NCBI GenBank assembly: GCA_913061235.1
Contig: CAJXTB010000005.1
Coordinates: 248,001-312,000 of the forward strand
Length of the DNA stretch: 64,000 nucleotides
Reading direction: 5' to 3'
DNA from: an uncultured Pseudomonadota bacterium
Lineage (GTDB): Bacteria > Myxococcota_A > UBA796 > GCA-2862545
The notes beneath the pieces were generated by a model. It searched no databases. It was not told where the DNA came from and worked only from the letters and a program-made list of their open reading frames with translations. The position numbers and the translations under genes are program-made. Positions within the stretch are counted from its first letter, which is position 1, and each line of letters opens with the position of its first letter. Positions 44,705 to 53,759 of this stretch are shown piece by piece.

Positions 44705-46066
44705 TCAACCCTTCGGCGAGAAGACAAACGGGTAGAGAATCTCGCCCTCGACTTCCGTACTGAAGCGCCAGCGTCGGATCTTGCCAACGATGCATTCGCC
44801 CAAGGCCGCGTTCGACGTAGTGTTCGCAAAGACCGTTGCGCTTGTGACACGCCGGTCACGCACGAACCACTCCACTTCCACTCGGCCTGCGAGACTAGGA
44901 TTCGCACGCAGTTGTTGCTCGTAACAATACTGAAGCTGGCCAAAGTTGCTCTGCACAACCTGACGGACAGACTCTGCATCACCAATGCCCTCGTCAATCT
45001 GGCCGGAGCCTAGGTTGACTTCGCCTTGAACTTGAACTTCAGGACCGGCGTCGACAGTGGTCGAGCCGCCCTTCACACCCGCCAGGTCGCCGATGTCTAC
45101 GTCCTCGTTGCCAACACCTGCTCCACCGCGCTGCCCTTGCGGCGTAGCGGTAGCTACTTCAACACCGCCGACTTCCCGCAATGCTGCGTCCAAGTCACCG
45201 ATACCAGAGTCTCCGTTGGCAAAGAGGTCGGCAGCGACCCCCTCACCATTGTCACCAGCAGTGGTGATTGCCATGATCATGAGCGAACGCTGCATGACTT
45301 CCGCAGCAGCATCCGAAGCCTGCTGGGCCTTCTGCAAGTCACTGGCTGGCTCTTGGTCTTGCGGCTGCTCACTCGGCTCCGGCTCTGGCGTCTCACCGTC
45401 TGGCTGGGGCTCAACTTCGGCCTTCTGATTTGGGTCCACCAAGTCGGTCTCCAGCTCTGTCGTCTCGATGACTTCGGGCGGATCCAAAATTAGCTGGGTG
45501 AACCGGTCAGGAATCTCTTCCATCGTGAGCTGGCGGGGCGGAGGCGCATTCCACACCCAAATCATCAACACAGCGGCCAGGCCGGTGAACACAGCCATGG
45601 CACCAAGGAAGACGGGATCATCCTCTTCGAACAGCCGAGGCCGGAAGTCCATGGCGGCGAGAGGCTTGACCGCCTGTACCGGTGGGGGTGCGACGAACTG
45701 AAACAGCACGGTGACGTTGTCAACACTGACCTTGCCACGGTCCTGTTGGGTGAGCGGCAATCGCCACTCATCGCCTTCTTTGGTGACCGTAGGGTCGGAC
45801 CGCAGCTTGTCGAGTCCAACAACGGCGCCACCAGAAGAGATCTTTCCCTTCATCTCTTCGGTAAACGCAAGACAGTAGCCGTCATCCGTCACACGGAACA
45901 GCTCAAACGTTGAAGGAAGACGTGTCTTCGGAAAGACAAACGTATTGTCGGCGCCGTCTCCAACGGAAACGCGCTCACCCGCCTTGACCAACCGTTCTTG
46001 GACGATTTTGCCGTCCTGAATGATGCCAATGCGAAGTACTTTCTTGGCTTGTGCTTGCGCCGCCAT
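44705..46066 (-). CDS. AgmX/GltJ-type TonB-like energy transducer
   Basis: 453 residues. The N-terminal cytoplasmic domain (about 1-130; V-L-R-I-G-I-I-Q-D-G-K-I-V-Q-E-R-L) is the conserved AgmX/PglI N-region, of FHA-like beta type. One membrane helix (about 152-172) follows. Next come a Pro/Glu-rich periplasmic linker and a Gly-rich segment with D-I-G-D-L. A C-terminal TonB-like domain ends it (V-V-Q-S-N-F-G-Q-L-Q-Y-C-Y-E-Q-Q-L-R-A-N, then C-I-V-G-K-I-R-R-W-R-F). The Cys pair in that domain is typical of the family. In Myxococcus, GltG and GltJ of this type link the AglRQS motor to the outer membrane. Confidence 0.87.
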   Translation of the reverse strand: MAAQAQAKKVLRIGIIQDGKIVQERLVKAGERVSVGDGADNTFVFPKTRLPSTFELFRVTDDGYCLAFTEEMKGKISSGGAVVGLDKLRSDPTVTKEGDEWRLPLTQQDRGKVSVDNVTVLFQFVAPPPVQAVKPLAAMDFRPRLFEEDDPVFLGAMAVFTGLAAVLMIWVWNAPPPRQLTMEEIPDRFTQLILDPPEVIETTELETDLVDPNQKAEVEPQPDGETPEPEPSEQPQDQEPASDLQKAQQASDAAAEVMQRSLMIMAITTAGDNGEGVAADLFANGDSGIGDLDAALREVGGVEVATATPQGQRGGAGVGNEDVDIGDLAGVKGGSTTVDAGPEVQVQGEVNLGSGQIDEGIGDAESVRQVVQSNFGQLQYCYEQQLRANPSLAGRVEVEWFVRDRRVTSATVFANTTSNAALGECIVGKIRRWRFSTEVEGEILYPFVFSPKG

Positions 46067-46395
46067 CTAACGCCTCTGGGAGGGGAGGAACAGGGAGTGG
46101 CCATGCCACCCACCGTGTGAGACACCATTGCGCGGGAACGGTTCGATGTCTAGGCACTCGCTTCTGCGAGAGCAGGCGAACCGTCTGGTATGAGATTTGG
46201 ATGAATTCATGTTCCGGTTCCGCCTGGATTCGATCTCTGCGGGCCACTGCGGTGGCACAAATCAGAAATCCTACTCGTCTACGATAGGCGCCTCTGTAAC
46301 CAATGACAAGGCCACCGCCGCGCTCGATACAAGCATCGGACCAAAAGCCGTCCGCTTGAGTACAGACATTGCATTCTGCGAGGGTGCCCAAAACC
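46067..46395. other. Intergenic region between exbD and the AgmX-type gene
   Basis: About 330 bases with no supported coding frame. It holds the AGAGG ribosome-binding site of the AgmX-type gene and a candidate promoter (46281-46309). Otherwise I see nothing convincing. Confidence 0.5.
46281..46309 (-). promoter_or_regulatory. Candidate promoter of the AgmX-type gene
   Basis: Minus strand: TTGTCA (46304-46309), a 17-bp spacer and TATCGT (46281-46286). It lies downstream of the exbD terminator and about 215 bases before the ATG, so the AgmX-secreted-barrel part may be a separate transcript from exbB-exbD-exbD. Confidence 0.45.
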
Positions 46396-46423
46396 AAAAA
46401 AACCCGGAGGCAAGCCCCCGGGT
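46396..46423 (-). terminator. Intrinsic terminator of the exbB-exbD-exbD operon
   Basis: Minus strand: ACCCGGGGGC-TT-GCCTCCGGGT followed by TTTTTT, beginning 24 bases after the exbD stop. A GC-rich stem with a U-tract makes it the clearest rho-independent terminator in the window. Confidence 0.88.
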
Positions 46424-46446
46424 CGCGGTTCAGAGCAACGGCTGAA

Positions 46447-46977
46447 TCAGCCGCCGCCCTTGATGACGACAAAGCGGAAGTTACTGAATTGCGCCTGCCC
46501 GGCCGTGTACATGACCTCGCGAATTAGCGAGAACGGCAGAGTACTGTCGCACTGCAACAAGATCTCACCCTTAAACTCCAGGTCTTCGCGCTGAGTACGC
46601 TGAGCCTGGGTCTTGGCCGTCTCGGCCTTGGTGAGCAGCTTCTCGTAGAGCTTCTGGATCATTTGACCCTGCTTCTCGTCTGCCGGGATGGAGGGAACCT
46701 CGGCACCAGACACAGGATCAGTCGCCGTTCCCAGCGACATGACAGCAACGCCGTCAACAAGAATCTGGCTCTTGCTTACCACGACCTGGACTGCCAACTT
46801 CGGGGCCTTCTCCGCAGAGGAGATGGGCACCACAAGGTCCGCAGACGGTGTCACCGAGATGTCCTCGGTAGAGTAAGACTTGAGCAGGAAGATCAGGATG
46901 ATGGTCATGATATCCATCATCGAAGTGATGTTCAGACCTTCATTACCGCCGTTGCGACGTGTAGATTTTCTAGCCAT
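46447..46977 (-). CDS. ExbD/TolR-like stator protein with channel Asp
   Basis: 176 residues. The single membrane helix reads N-I-T-S-M-M-D-I-M-T-I-I-L-I-F-L-L and carries the protonatable Asp. A periplasmic domain with a long Lys/Gln-rich helix (about 95-130) follows. Pairs with the ExbD at 46990, which lacks this Asp. It probably corresponds to AglQ/AglS-type subunits of the Myxococcus motor. Last gene before an intrinsic terminator; 12 bp after the previous ExbD. Confidence 0.88.
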   Translation of the reverse strand: MARKSTRRNGGNEGLNITSMMDIMTIILIFLLKSYSTEDISVTPSADLVVPISSAEKAPKLAVQVVVSKSQILVDGVAVMSLGTATDPVSGAEVPSIPADEKQGQMIQKLYEKLLTKAETAKTQAQRTQREDLEFKGEILLQCDSTLPFSLIREVMYTAGQAQFSNFRFVVIKGGG

Positions 46978-46989
46978 AATAGCTCCCGC

Positions 46990-47544
46990 TTATTGACCGC
47001 CGCCAGCAATGACGACGTAGGGGAAAAGTTCTTTGTCGCGCATGGACGACACACCGTTCGGGTCCGTGTACTGCTCTTTCTGCGTCGCATCCTCACGAGT
47101 AGCGTCCATCGTCATGATGATGATGTCGTACCGGATGTGGGATTCAGGCACCAAGATGACGTTCTCCTCATGGGAGTACTCGTCCTTGATGGTCGACAAC
47201 AGTGTCGTCAGTGCCTCGAAGTCGTAGCTCTCGATGCCGGGGCATCCAGACTGGCGACAAGGAACTGTCGGACCGTCGCTACCCGCAGAGGGGAGCACCG
47301 CTACATCCGTCGCGATGGTGAACCCTTCCGAGGTGACAAGCACCTTGAGGTTCAACGGCGGAGTGTCGGGCTCGTCTTGGGCCTCGGTCGGCGCGCCAAT
47401 GGCAGGCAACGTCGAGTCGATGACGGCGAGATTTACAAACGAGGAGGCCATCAGGAGGAATGGAATCAAGATCGTGACCATGTTCATGATCGGGATCAAG
47501 TCCAGCTCTTGAGAGTCTGCAGCGCGTTTCTTCTTTATAGCCAC
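46990..47544 (-). CDS. ExbD/TolR-like stator protein with Asn in place of channel Asp
   Basis: 184 residues. Basic N-terminus M-A-I-K-K-K-R-A-A-D-S-Q-E-L, then the helix D-L-I-P-I-M-N-M-V-T-I-L-I-P-F-L-L. The family Asp position is Asn, so this subunit should not conduct protons by the usual route. The periplasmic domain has a Cys pair (P-C-R-Q-S-G-C-P). Encoded between exbB and a second, Asp-bearing exbD; a hetero-dimer in the ExbB pore is the likely arrangement. Confidence 0.87.
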   Translation of the reverse strand: MAIKKKRAADSQELDLIPIMNMVTILIPFLLMASSFVNLAVIDSTLPAIGAPTEAQDEPDTPPLNLKVLVTSEGFTIATDVAVLPSAGSDGPTVPCRQSGCPGIESYDFEALTTLLSTIKDEYSHEENVILVPESHIRYDIIIMTMDATREDATQKEQYTDPNGVSSMRDKELFPYVVIAGGGQ

Positions 47545-47618
47545 AATGGGCTCCAGTCAGTGAGACGGGAAAGGCAGGAGCGGTGAGCCAGATTGGCCCA
47601 CCGCGTGCACGCGGCCAA

Positions 47619-48272
47619 TTAGGCCTGTGCGGCTTCCTTCAGGGTGCCTTCGCGGCGTGCGGTCAACAGGTTGACCGTCTTCAGACCGTACTGATCGACA
47701 TCGTCCAGGACCTTGTTCGTGCGAGCGACGATCAGGGAGTGAAGGACGAGAGTCGGAATAGCGGCCATCAGACCACCAGCCGTGGTGTACATAGCAACGG
47801 AGATACCAGCAGCGAGCATTGCTTGCTTCTGGTCGGCCGATGCGACGGCAACAGCCTTGAACGCTGCCACGAGACCAAAAATGGTTCCGAGCAGGCCAAG
47901 AAGCGTTGCGACGTTGGCGAGCATGGCGAGGTAGCCAGTGCGCTTGTTGAGCTTCGGGCCGACCTCAAGGGTGGCTTCATCAACAGCGTTGGAAATCTCT
48001 TCCGGCTTGCGGTTGGCACGGGTGAGACCAGCCTTAACGACGCGCGGCAGAGCAGCGTGAGGCTCGGCGTTGCACAGCTTGATGGCACGGTCGATGTTGT
48101 TCGCCATGATCAACTTCTGCACCTGCGCCATGAACGCGGTGGAGTTGATATTCGCGCGGAAGATGATGAAGAACATCCGCTCGAACGCAATCGCCATTGC
48201 GATCACAAGGCAGAACAGAATTGGGATCATGAAGAACCCGCCTTCCATGAACATCTCTACGGGATTGACCAT
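47619..48272 (-). CDS. MotA/TolQ/ExbB proton channel (AglR-like)
   Basis: 217 residues with three membrane helices: M-I-P-I-L-F-C-L-V-I-A-M-A-I-A-F-E-R (about 15-32), the pore helix A-T-L-L-G-L-L-G-T-I-F-G-L-V (about 120-140) and a third at about 155-178. GGAGG lies eight bases before the ATG. Forms the motor with the two ExbD genes downstream and drives the AgmX-type transducer. A long leader with strong hairpins precedes it. Confidence 0.9.
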   Translation of the reverse strand: MVNPVEMFMEGGFFMIPILFCLVIAMAIAFERMFFIIFRANINSTAFMAQVQKLIMANNIDRAIKLCNAEPHAALPRVVKAGLTRANRKPEEISNAVDEATLEVGPKLNKRTGYLAMLANVATLLGLLGTIFGLVAAFKAVAVASADQKQAMLAAGISVAMYTTAGGLMAAIPTLVLHSLIVARTNKVLDDVDQYGLKTVNLLTARREGTLKEAAQA

Positions 48273-48302
48273 TTATCATGCCTCCAGAAAAACTTTGTAT
48301 AG

Positions 48303-48435
48303 GTCGAAGCTTGGGGAAATGGAGTTGCTGAACGCAACGCCGTGCTTCGACTCTGTGACCCGGGCATCCTTACTCGTTCGCCCTGATCACGTCATTGAGG
48401 GATTGTGAGGAGCGTGTCAGAGCTTGGCTGACACG
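48303..48435 (-). promoter_or_regulatory. Structured 5' leader of the exbB operon
   Basis: Two perfect inverted repeats. GTCGAAGC/GCTTCGAC (48303-48310 and 48344-48351) encloses a GTTGC/GCAAC hairpin (48324-48338). CGTGTCAG/CTGACACG (48413-48420 and 48428-48435) has a 7-base loop. The first lies 30 bases upstream of the exbB ATG. No ligand-binding riboswitch class is recognised. Confidence 0.5.
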
Positions 48436-48745
48436 ACCCTCGCTGGGTTCGGATGGATTGACCCGTCCTGTGGGAATCGGTTCGTCAAGGAATCGACAAG
48501 TGCCGGAAAACTAGTTTAAAAGATACGTCCGACCTACGACAATCTTGGCTAAGGAACTACGTTCCAGCGATGTTGACGTTTCTTGTGTCACTGTATTCCC
48601 AGAAGCGAAAAACGCGCAAGCTGGGTGCTGAACCTGACCTCATACGACATCAGGACTCAGCTGAAGTGCCAACACCGAATTCAGCTCGTCGGATGCTGTA
48701 GCCGTGCCGGTCACAGCGATCACCAGCACCAAATGGCGCACCCCT
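48352..48745. other. Long intergenic region upstream of exbB
   Basis: The stretch between the small gene ending at 48746 and exbB is 473 bases in all, with no supported coding frame. It contains the leader hairpins and a candidate promoter (48513-48542). The gap is unusual for this densely packed cluster. Confidence 0.5.
48513..48542 (-). promoter_or_regulatory. Candidate sigma-70 promoter of exbB-exbD-exbD
   Basis: Minus strand: TTGTCG (48537-48542), an 18-bp spacer and TAAACT (48513-48518). This predicts a leader of about 230 bases containing the inverted repeats at 48303-48435. Confidence 0.45.
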
Positions 48746-49003
48746 CTAGAAAGGAGCCTCATCGAGAGCCTCAACAATCTTGGGCAAGAAGCTCTCTTTG
48801 AGCTCTAGGTCATAGGGGTCATTGAGATTCTGACGTGTGATGAGCACCGAGACTTGTGGTCGCTGCACCTCACCTTCGACCTCTGTCACCTCAAACACCA
48901 TGCGACGCTCTGCATCTGCAGTGTCGGGCATAGACAGCACGCTAGCCAAGCCAACGACTGCGACCAAGCGAATTGCCCAACGAAGGGTGGGACGAATCTT
49001 CAT
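48746..49003 (-). CDS. Small exported protein of the Glt/Nfs-like cluster
   Basis: 85 residues with a signal peptide (residues 9-30, ending D-T-A-D-A). The mature part E-R-R-M-V-F-E-V-T-E-V-E-G-E-V-Q-R-P-Q-V-S-V-L-I-T-R-Q is beta-rich, then a helical end. Its start overlaps the TPR lipoprotein stop by 4 bases. Small proteins of this type accompany AgmX/TPR clusters in deltaproteobacteria; I cannot name it. Confidence 0.7.
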   Translation of the reverse strand: MKIRPTLRWAIRLVAVVGLASVLSMPDTADAERRMVFEVTEVEGEVQRPQVSVLITRQNLNDPYDLELKESFLPKIVEALDEAPF

Positions 49004-50289
49004 GGAGTACTCGGTGCTGGGGTTTCAGTCGGAGGGCTCTCTGGCCCCGCGGGTGCGGTTGGCGCACTTGCTTCTGCTTCTCGCAGCAGTTCCTCGCGAC
49101 GAAGGCGCTCTGCATCACGGGCCTCGGCATCCGCATCTGCCTGACGACGACGCGCAGCACGACGCTTCTCCTTTTCAAAGTCGGAGATATACTCACCGGC
49201 AGCAGCCGACTCATCTCCGCCACGCTCAACATACCCTTCAAGCAGGGTAATTGCGCGCTCATAGTCCTTGAGGTAGTCGCCTACCAAGATAGCCAAGTTC
49301 AACTGCGGCTCGACGTTAGCGGGGTCTTCTGTCAGCGCAGCTTTGTAGAGCCGCTCGGCATCATCAAAGCGCTCGACACCCCGGTAAGTCACGCCAAGGT
49401 TCACCATCACCCCATGATTGGTAGGGTCGGCGGCGTAAGCGCGCTCCAATAATGGAAGCGCATCAGCAAAGTTGCGGTCATCCAGGTAGACCTGTGACAG
49501 GTACACCAAACCAGGAATCCCATTGGGGTCGAACTCTACAGCCTTTTCTAAGTAAAACCGCGCTGTAGTCAGATCGTTTTCAATGAGGAATGTCCGACCA
49601 AGGTTGGTGTGCAGCCAGGCGTCATTTCGCCCCTCTGGAACTCCGTCGATTCCCTTTCGGAAAACGAACTTGGCCAGTTCCAGGTCTCCCTTGTCCATGT
49701 ACGCCAACCCTAGGTTGTTGTAGAGAGCCAAGTTGTTGGAGTTGAACTTCAGCGCTTCTCGGGCTTCGGCAATGGCTTCATCCAGCTCACCACTCTCGCG
49801 TAGCGCTTGAACAAGCGCTGCACGAAGGCCATTATGGTCGGGAGCCCGACGGATACCAGACCGAATCGTTGCCAAACCAAGGTCTTCGCGGTCAGATGCC
49901 ATCTGAGCAAGGCCCAAATACAGCCACGCGTCGCCGTTTTCAGAGTCAGCATCGGATGCCCGTTGGTAGCTAATCCGCGCTTCAGACATGTTGCCTAGGC
50001 GTTGGTGAGCAATGCCCAGGTCCAAGTGTGCAACGGCATTGTCAGGCTCTTCTACGAGGACACCTTCCAAGATCTCTTTGGCCCGAGTGACGGACTCGTC
50101 CCCTCCCCGTTCCAGCAAATCGACGGCATCATTGATGCGCTGTTCGATAGGCACATTTTGTTCGGCGACCACGTCCGTAACGGTCGGTGCGTCCGGCTCG
50201 TTGAGCAGGTCGTTGTTTGGATTCTCAGGCGGAGCCTTGGGACAACCGACCAGGAGTGCGAGTGCGAGCAACGCTGTGGGTGAACGCAT
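49000..50289 (-). CDS. TPR-repeat lipoprotein (Glt/Nfs-like cluster)
   Basis: 429 residues from the ATG at 50289 (GGAG 7-8 bases upstream; a GTG at 50295 overlaps the preceding stop). The signal peptide ends in lipobox L-V-G-C. Residues about 40-360 hold eight to nine TPR units (for example A-W-L-Y-L-G-L-A-Q-M-A-S, L-Y-N-N-L-G-L-A-Y-M-D-K-G-D-L-E-L-A). A charged Arg/Glu-rich helix and a Pro/Thr tail end the protein. Probably an outer-membrane-attached scaffold in the trans-envelope complex. Confidence 0.85.
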   Translation of the reverse strand: MRSPTALLALALLVGCPKAPPENPNNDLLNEPDAPTVTDVVAEQNVPIEQRINDAVDLLERGGDESVTRAKEILEGVLVEEPDNAVAHLDLGIAHQRLGNMSEARISYQRASDADSENGDAWLYLGLAQMASDREDLGLATIRSGIRRAPDHNGLRAALVQALRESGELDEAIAEAREALKFNSNNLALYNNLGLAYMDKGDLELAKFVFRKGIDGVPEGRNDAWLHTNLGRTFLIENDLTTARFYLEKAVEFDPNGIPGLVYLSQVYLDDRNFADALPLLERAYAADPTNHGVMVNLGVTYRGVERFDDAERLYKAALTEDPANVEPQLNLAILVGDYLKDYERAITLLEGYVERGGDESAAAGEYISDFEKEKRRAARRRQADADAEARDAERLRREELLREAEASAPTAPAGPESPPTETPAPSTP

Positions 50290-50291
50290 AA

Positions 50292-53200
50292 TCACTCTCC
50301 CCCTTCTTCGGTTTCTTCGACGGGAACCGGCCGAATCGGCGTAGGTTCAAAGACCGAGGATGCTTCGGTCTCTCCCCGAACCTCGGTCTTGTCTGCTGGG
50401 TAGTTGATCGGGTCACTCTCATTGAGCGCAGTCTTGGCCTGGCCTACGTACTCGCTGTAGCGCTTGCGCTCGGTGGCGAAGTCGATGACCCGCTGCAAGC
50501 GCGCTCGGCCCTTGTCCTGCACGTTGTCCAACCGAGGGTAGACGTTCGTCTCCAACGCTTCGAAGAACGCATCTTCGAGCTCGGGTGGAAGATCAGCAGG
50601 CGGCTCGATCGAGTACCCGACCGTCACATAGTGAAGGTATGCCTGGCCAATCCGCAACAGGGCGGCGGTCGAGTATTCAAAGTCACCGTACTTACCTACA
50701 TATGCTGCGGCAGCTTCTTCGAACGCCAACATCTTCTCTGGCATGGTGGTAATGATGAGGTCGACATCGCCTTGCTCATCACCGGTAAGAACCAGCGCAT
50801 CGAAGGCGTCGAACTCAGATTGAATGTCACGGAATGCGGCTTCCGCTGCGTAGTGACGACCCATTTGGCCCACTTCCACGCCGTCTGCGACCATGCGGTC
50901 GTAGTCAGCGATAATGTCGTCGCGGATTCCGCTGGCACGACGCGTATCGCCGCCTTCGTCGAAGAACTCGGCCTGGCGTTGCTTAGCCGCAAACGCGTGG
51001 TCCGGGTTGTTCATACCGAAGCGCTGCAAGTACCGGCGGTAGTAGGTCTGGGCCGCATCGGGCGAGATTGCTTCCCACTGCTCGGCTGCACGCCAGAACA
51101 CTTCTTCTGCGTCTGGCTTGTCCGGGTATTGGGTGGCGTAGCGCTCAAAGCCTTCGGCTGCGTCTTGGTTACGGCCTAGACCGATCTTCAAGAAGGCCGC
51201 ATTGTATAGGGCATCTGCCGCATTCTGGTCATCTGGGAAGTTGCGGATGAGCTGCTCGTAGTAGCCAATGGCTTGGTCGAGTTCCAACGTAGACTCGTAC
51301 GTTGCTGCAATCCGAAAGTACAGACGACGGGCTTCTTCACTATCCGGGTACTCGGCGACGTATCGCTCGAACAATTCGATAGCGCGCTCGCTCTTTCCCG
51401 CGACGTCGTAGCTATTAGCAGCGTTGTACAACGCCACGCTTGCGTACTGCGACTCAGGAAACTCTTCGACGAAAGCTAAGAAAGCCTCGGCAGCCGCCTC
51501 ACGGTCTGTCTCGACGAGATTAAGAGCCGCCTTAAAAGTCGACCCTTCCAGCGTGTCAGCTAAGCCTGCAATGAGGTCGTCTCGCGACTGACCATCGAGC
51601 GGTCCTGGCATATCGACGAGGTACTGCTTGGCGAGCTCACGCACCTGCCCGAGGTCGCCTAGATAGGTGTACATGTTGACGTGAAGACCAGCTGCGTAGC
51701 CAGCTTCAACCGAGCGTCGGTCTTCCGCAATCACAGCTCGAATCAGCTCTTCGGCCTTTTCGAATTGGTTGTGAGTGTAGTAGACCTGAGCCATCATGTA
51801 TGCGTACTTTGGACGCCTAATCTCGGCTACTTCGCGCAAGTCTGGAGCGTCTTGCACGTCATCTGGAGGCTCAAGGAAAGTATGCGCGTTGAACGCAGTG
51901 TGGCCGGCAATGAAGTCTTCGTGCCATGCGGACAGCGCGTAGACTGGGTACTCGAATCCGCTCGAGGCCGTCTCCATGCGCTCGATAAAGCCAGCAGCAG
52001 GAACCGACCAGAGTGGCGCTTGAACCGCCTCCGCACGTTCACGCGCACTCTCGTCAAAGGCGTCCAGCGGCGCACCCTCAACAGCCTGTTCCATGCGTAG
52101 GCGCGAGGCCTCTGCGATACGCAGGAATCCAATGTCCGCGTACGGATGATTGTCCGTAGAACGAATCAAAGACGCGTACTCGTCGGACGAGTCATCGTAG
52201 GCCTTGGCCTGAAACAAGGCGTCTGCCAAGTAGAATTGCTTCTGATAGAAGTCGTCCGCAATCGGGAACTTCTCCAGGTACTCACGGTACTTATCAGCCG
52301 CTTCCAAGTAGTCGTTGACGTCCCCACTCTCGCGAGCACGGGTGTGGTAGTCCACCGCGACGTCTGCAAGGGAGTCCTCAATAAACCGCCGCGCAACGGC
52401 GAGAGCATCGGGATTATTACGGTTAGCGGCCCACCAATCGGTGTCGTCATTGTAGCGTTCGGTCAGCTCTACAACAGCGGCGTAGGCGGCATCCTGGTCC
52501 GCATCGATACCCGACGCGAGTAGCTCCGCCACCTTGTACATCAACGATGGGTTCTCAGGCCGGAGGGTCCAGCGTGGGTCGTCCTGCATGTAGCGGTAGA
52601 CCTCAACGGCCTCGCCAAAGCGCGCCTGCTGGGTCAGCGTCTCGCCCAGTTCATTGAGGATGTCCCACTCGTAGTCTCGCCGCGGAGACGTGGTCTCAAA
52701 ATGGCGAAGCGACGACTGCAGTGCGGAAGTCCCCTCGTCAAAGTCCGAGATGTCGGAGAACGAGATGGCCATGTACTTGAGGGCATCCGGGGCGTAAGCA
52801 CTCTCGCGGCCCTCTTCCGCCATCAGTACATCCGCACGGTCCATGATGTCGGTGAACAAGCCCAGTGCCAGGCCATATGCAGGCCGGCCCATAGAGATCT
52901 CGTTCGTTGTGGGGCCCGCGAGCTTGTAGTAGGTCCACGCCAGTTGATAGATGGCGTTGTCGAAATACGCGCCTTCATCACCTTTGTCGTAGACGGCGCT
53001 ATAGCGGGCGATTGCCTCGGGGAAGTCATTGTTATCGAAGGCAATGTTGCCCAGGAACAACTGGGCTGCGTCGACCAGTTGGGAGTCCGGCGACACCCGA
53101 ATCAAGTCCAAGAAGGCTTGTTTCGCGAGTACTTCGTCCCGCTGCTCACTGGTGGACTCGTTGTAAGAGAAACCGAGCATGTAGTAGGAGCCATCAAGGT

Positions 53201-53759
53201 GCTCGTACTGCTGTTCCGGAGGCAACTGTACGTTGTCGCGAATGATGCGCTGGTACAGCCCAATCGTAGGCCCCAAGTCAACCATGGGTTGGGGCGGAAT
53301 CTCGTCCCAGCGCTCTTCGTCGATGAGTTGCGCTTCGAGCACGCTGTACTCTTCGCTCGTGCGCAACCACTCGGTCTTAGCAGCGACGTAGAGCAGGTCG
53401 GCGAGGCGGAAGCGGACGTGTGATGCGTAGGAGGTGTCCGGATACTGCTCCAAGAACGCTTGCATGCGCTCACGGGTCAAGAGCCGATTGTCATCCTCCA
53501 TCTCGGAGAGCGTGCTGATGAGCTGGTCATAGCCGCTGACGAGCTTGCCGCGTTCCTCTACCTCTCGCAGGGACAGAAACCGGCGCGTATCCGCATCCAG
53601 TTCGGCCATACGATCGGTGTAGCGCGACTCAATCGCGCGGTAGTCCTCAGCATCAACGGAAGCCGAGCCGCTGTCTGCAACAGCGTCATCAGACACCTGA
53701 GCCGAGGCAACGCTGGTCATGAGCGCCAAGCCCACTACAAGTGGAAATCCGTACCGCAT
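50292..53759 (-). CDS. Large periplasmic TPR protein (Glt/Nfs-like cluster)
   Basis: 1155 residues: signal peptide (M-R-Y-G-F-P-L-V-V-G-L-A-L-M-T-S-V-A-S-A), then mostly helical TPR-type repeats of the YfgC/BamD-like kind. Examples are A-L-Y-N-A-A-N-S-Y-D-V-A-G-K-S-E-R-A-I-E-L-F and A-L-Y-N-A-A-F-L-K-I-G-L-G-R-N-Q-D-A-A-E-G-F, with F-P-x-S/D between repeats. The C-terminus is acidic. ATG shares a base with the preceding stop (TGATG); its stop overlaps the TPR lipoprotein region by 4 bases. Glt proteins such as GltD/GltE have similar architecture. A scaffold role is inferred. Confidence 0.83.
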   Translation of the reverse strand: MRYGFPLVVGLALMTSVASAQVSDDAVADSGSASVDAEDYRAIESRYTDRMAELDADTRRFLSLREVEERGKLVSGYDQLISTLSEMEDDNRLLTRERMQAFLEQYPDTSYASHVRFRLADLLYVAAKTEWLRTSEEYSVLEAQLIDEERWDEIPPQPMVDLGPTIGLYQRIIRDNVQLPPEQQYEHLDGSYYMLGFSYNESTSEQRDEVLAKQAFLDLIRVSPDSQLVDAAQLFLGNIAFDNNDFPEAIARYSAVYDKGDEGAYFDNAIYQLAWTYYKLAGPTTNEISMGRPAYGLALGLFTDIMDRADVLMAEEGRESAYAPDALKYMAISFSDISDFDEGTSALQSSLRHFETTSPRRDYEWDILNELGETLTQQARFGEAVEVYRYMQDDPRWTLRPENPSLMYKVAELLASGIDADQDAAYAAVVELTERYNDDTDWWAANRNNPDALAVARRFIEDSLADVAVDYHTRARESGDVNDYLEAADKYREYLEKFPIADDFYQKQFYLADALFQAKAYDDSSDEYASLIRSTDNHPYADIGFLRIAEASRLRMEQAVEGAPLDAFDESARERAEAVQAPLWSVPAAGFIERMETASSGFEYPVYALSAWHEDFIAGHTAFNAHTFLEPPDDVQDAPDLREVAEIRRPKYAYMMAQVYYTHNQFEKAEELIRAVIAEDRRSVEAGYAAGLHVNMYTYLGDLGQVRELAKQYLVDMPGPLDGQSRDDLIAGLADTLEGSTFKAALNLVETDREAAAEAFLAFVEEFPESQYASVALYNAANSYDVAGKSERAIELFERYVAEYPDSEEARRLYFRIAATYESTLELDQAIGYYEQLIRNFPDDQNAADALYNAAFLKIGLGRNQDAAEGFERYATQYPDKPDAEEVFWRAAEQWEAISPDAAQTYYRRYLQRFGMNNPDHAFAAKQRQAEFFDEGGDTRRASGIRDDIIADYDRMVADGVEVGQMGRHYAAEAAFRDIQSEFDAFDALVLTGDEQGDVDLIITTMPEKMLAFEEAAAAYVGKYGDFEYSTAALLRIGQAYLHYVTVGYSIEPPADLPPELEDAFFEALETNVYPRLDNVQDKGRARLQRVIDFATERKRYSEYVGQAKTALNESDPINYPADKTEVRGETEASSVFEPTPIRPVPVEETEEGGE

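Noticed and set aside
46195-46445. Short open frames between exbD and the AgmX-type gene
   Set aside because: They lack ribosome-binding sites and overlap the terminator and a candidate promoter.
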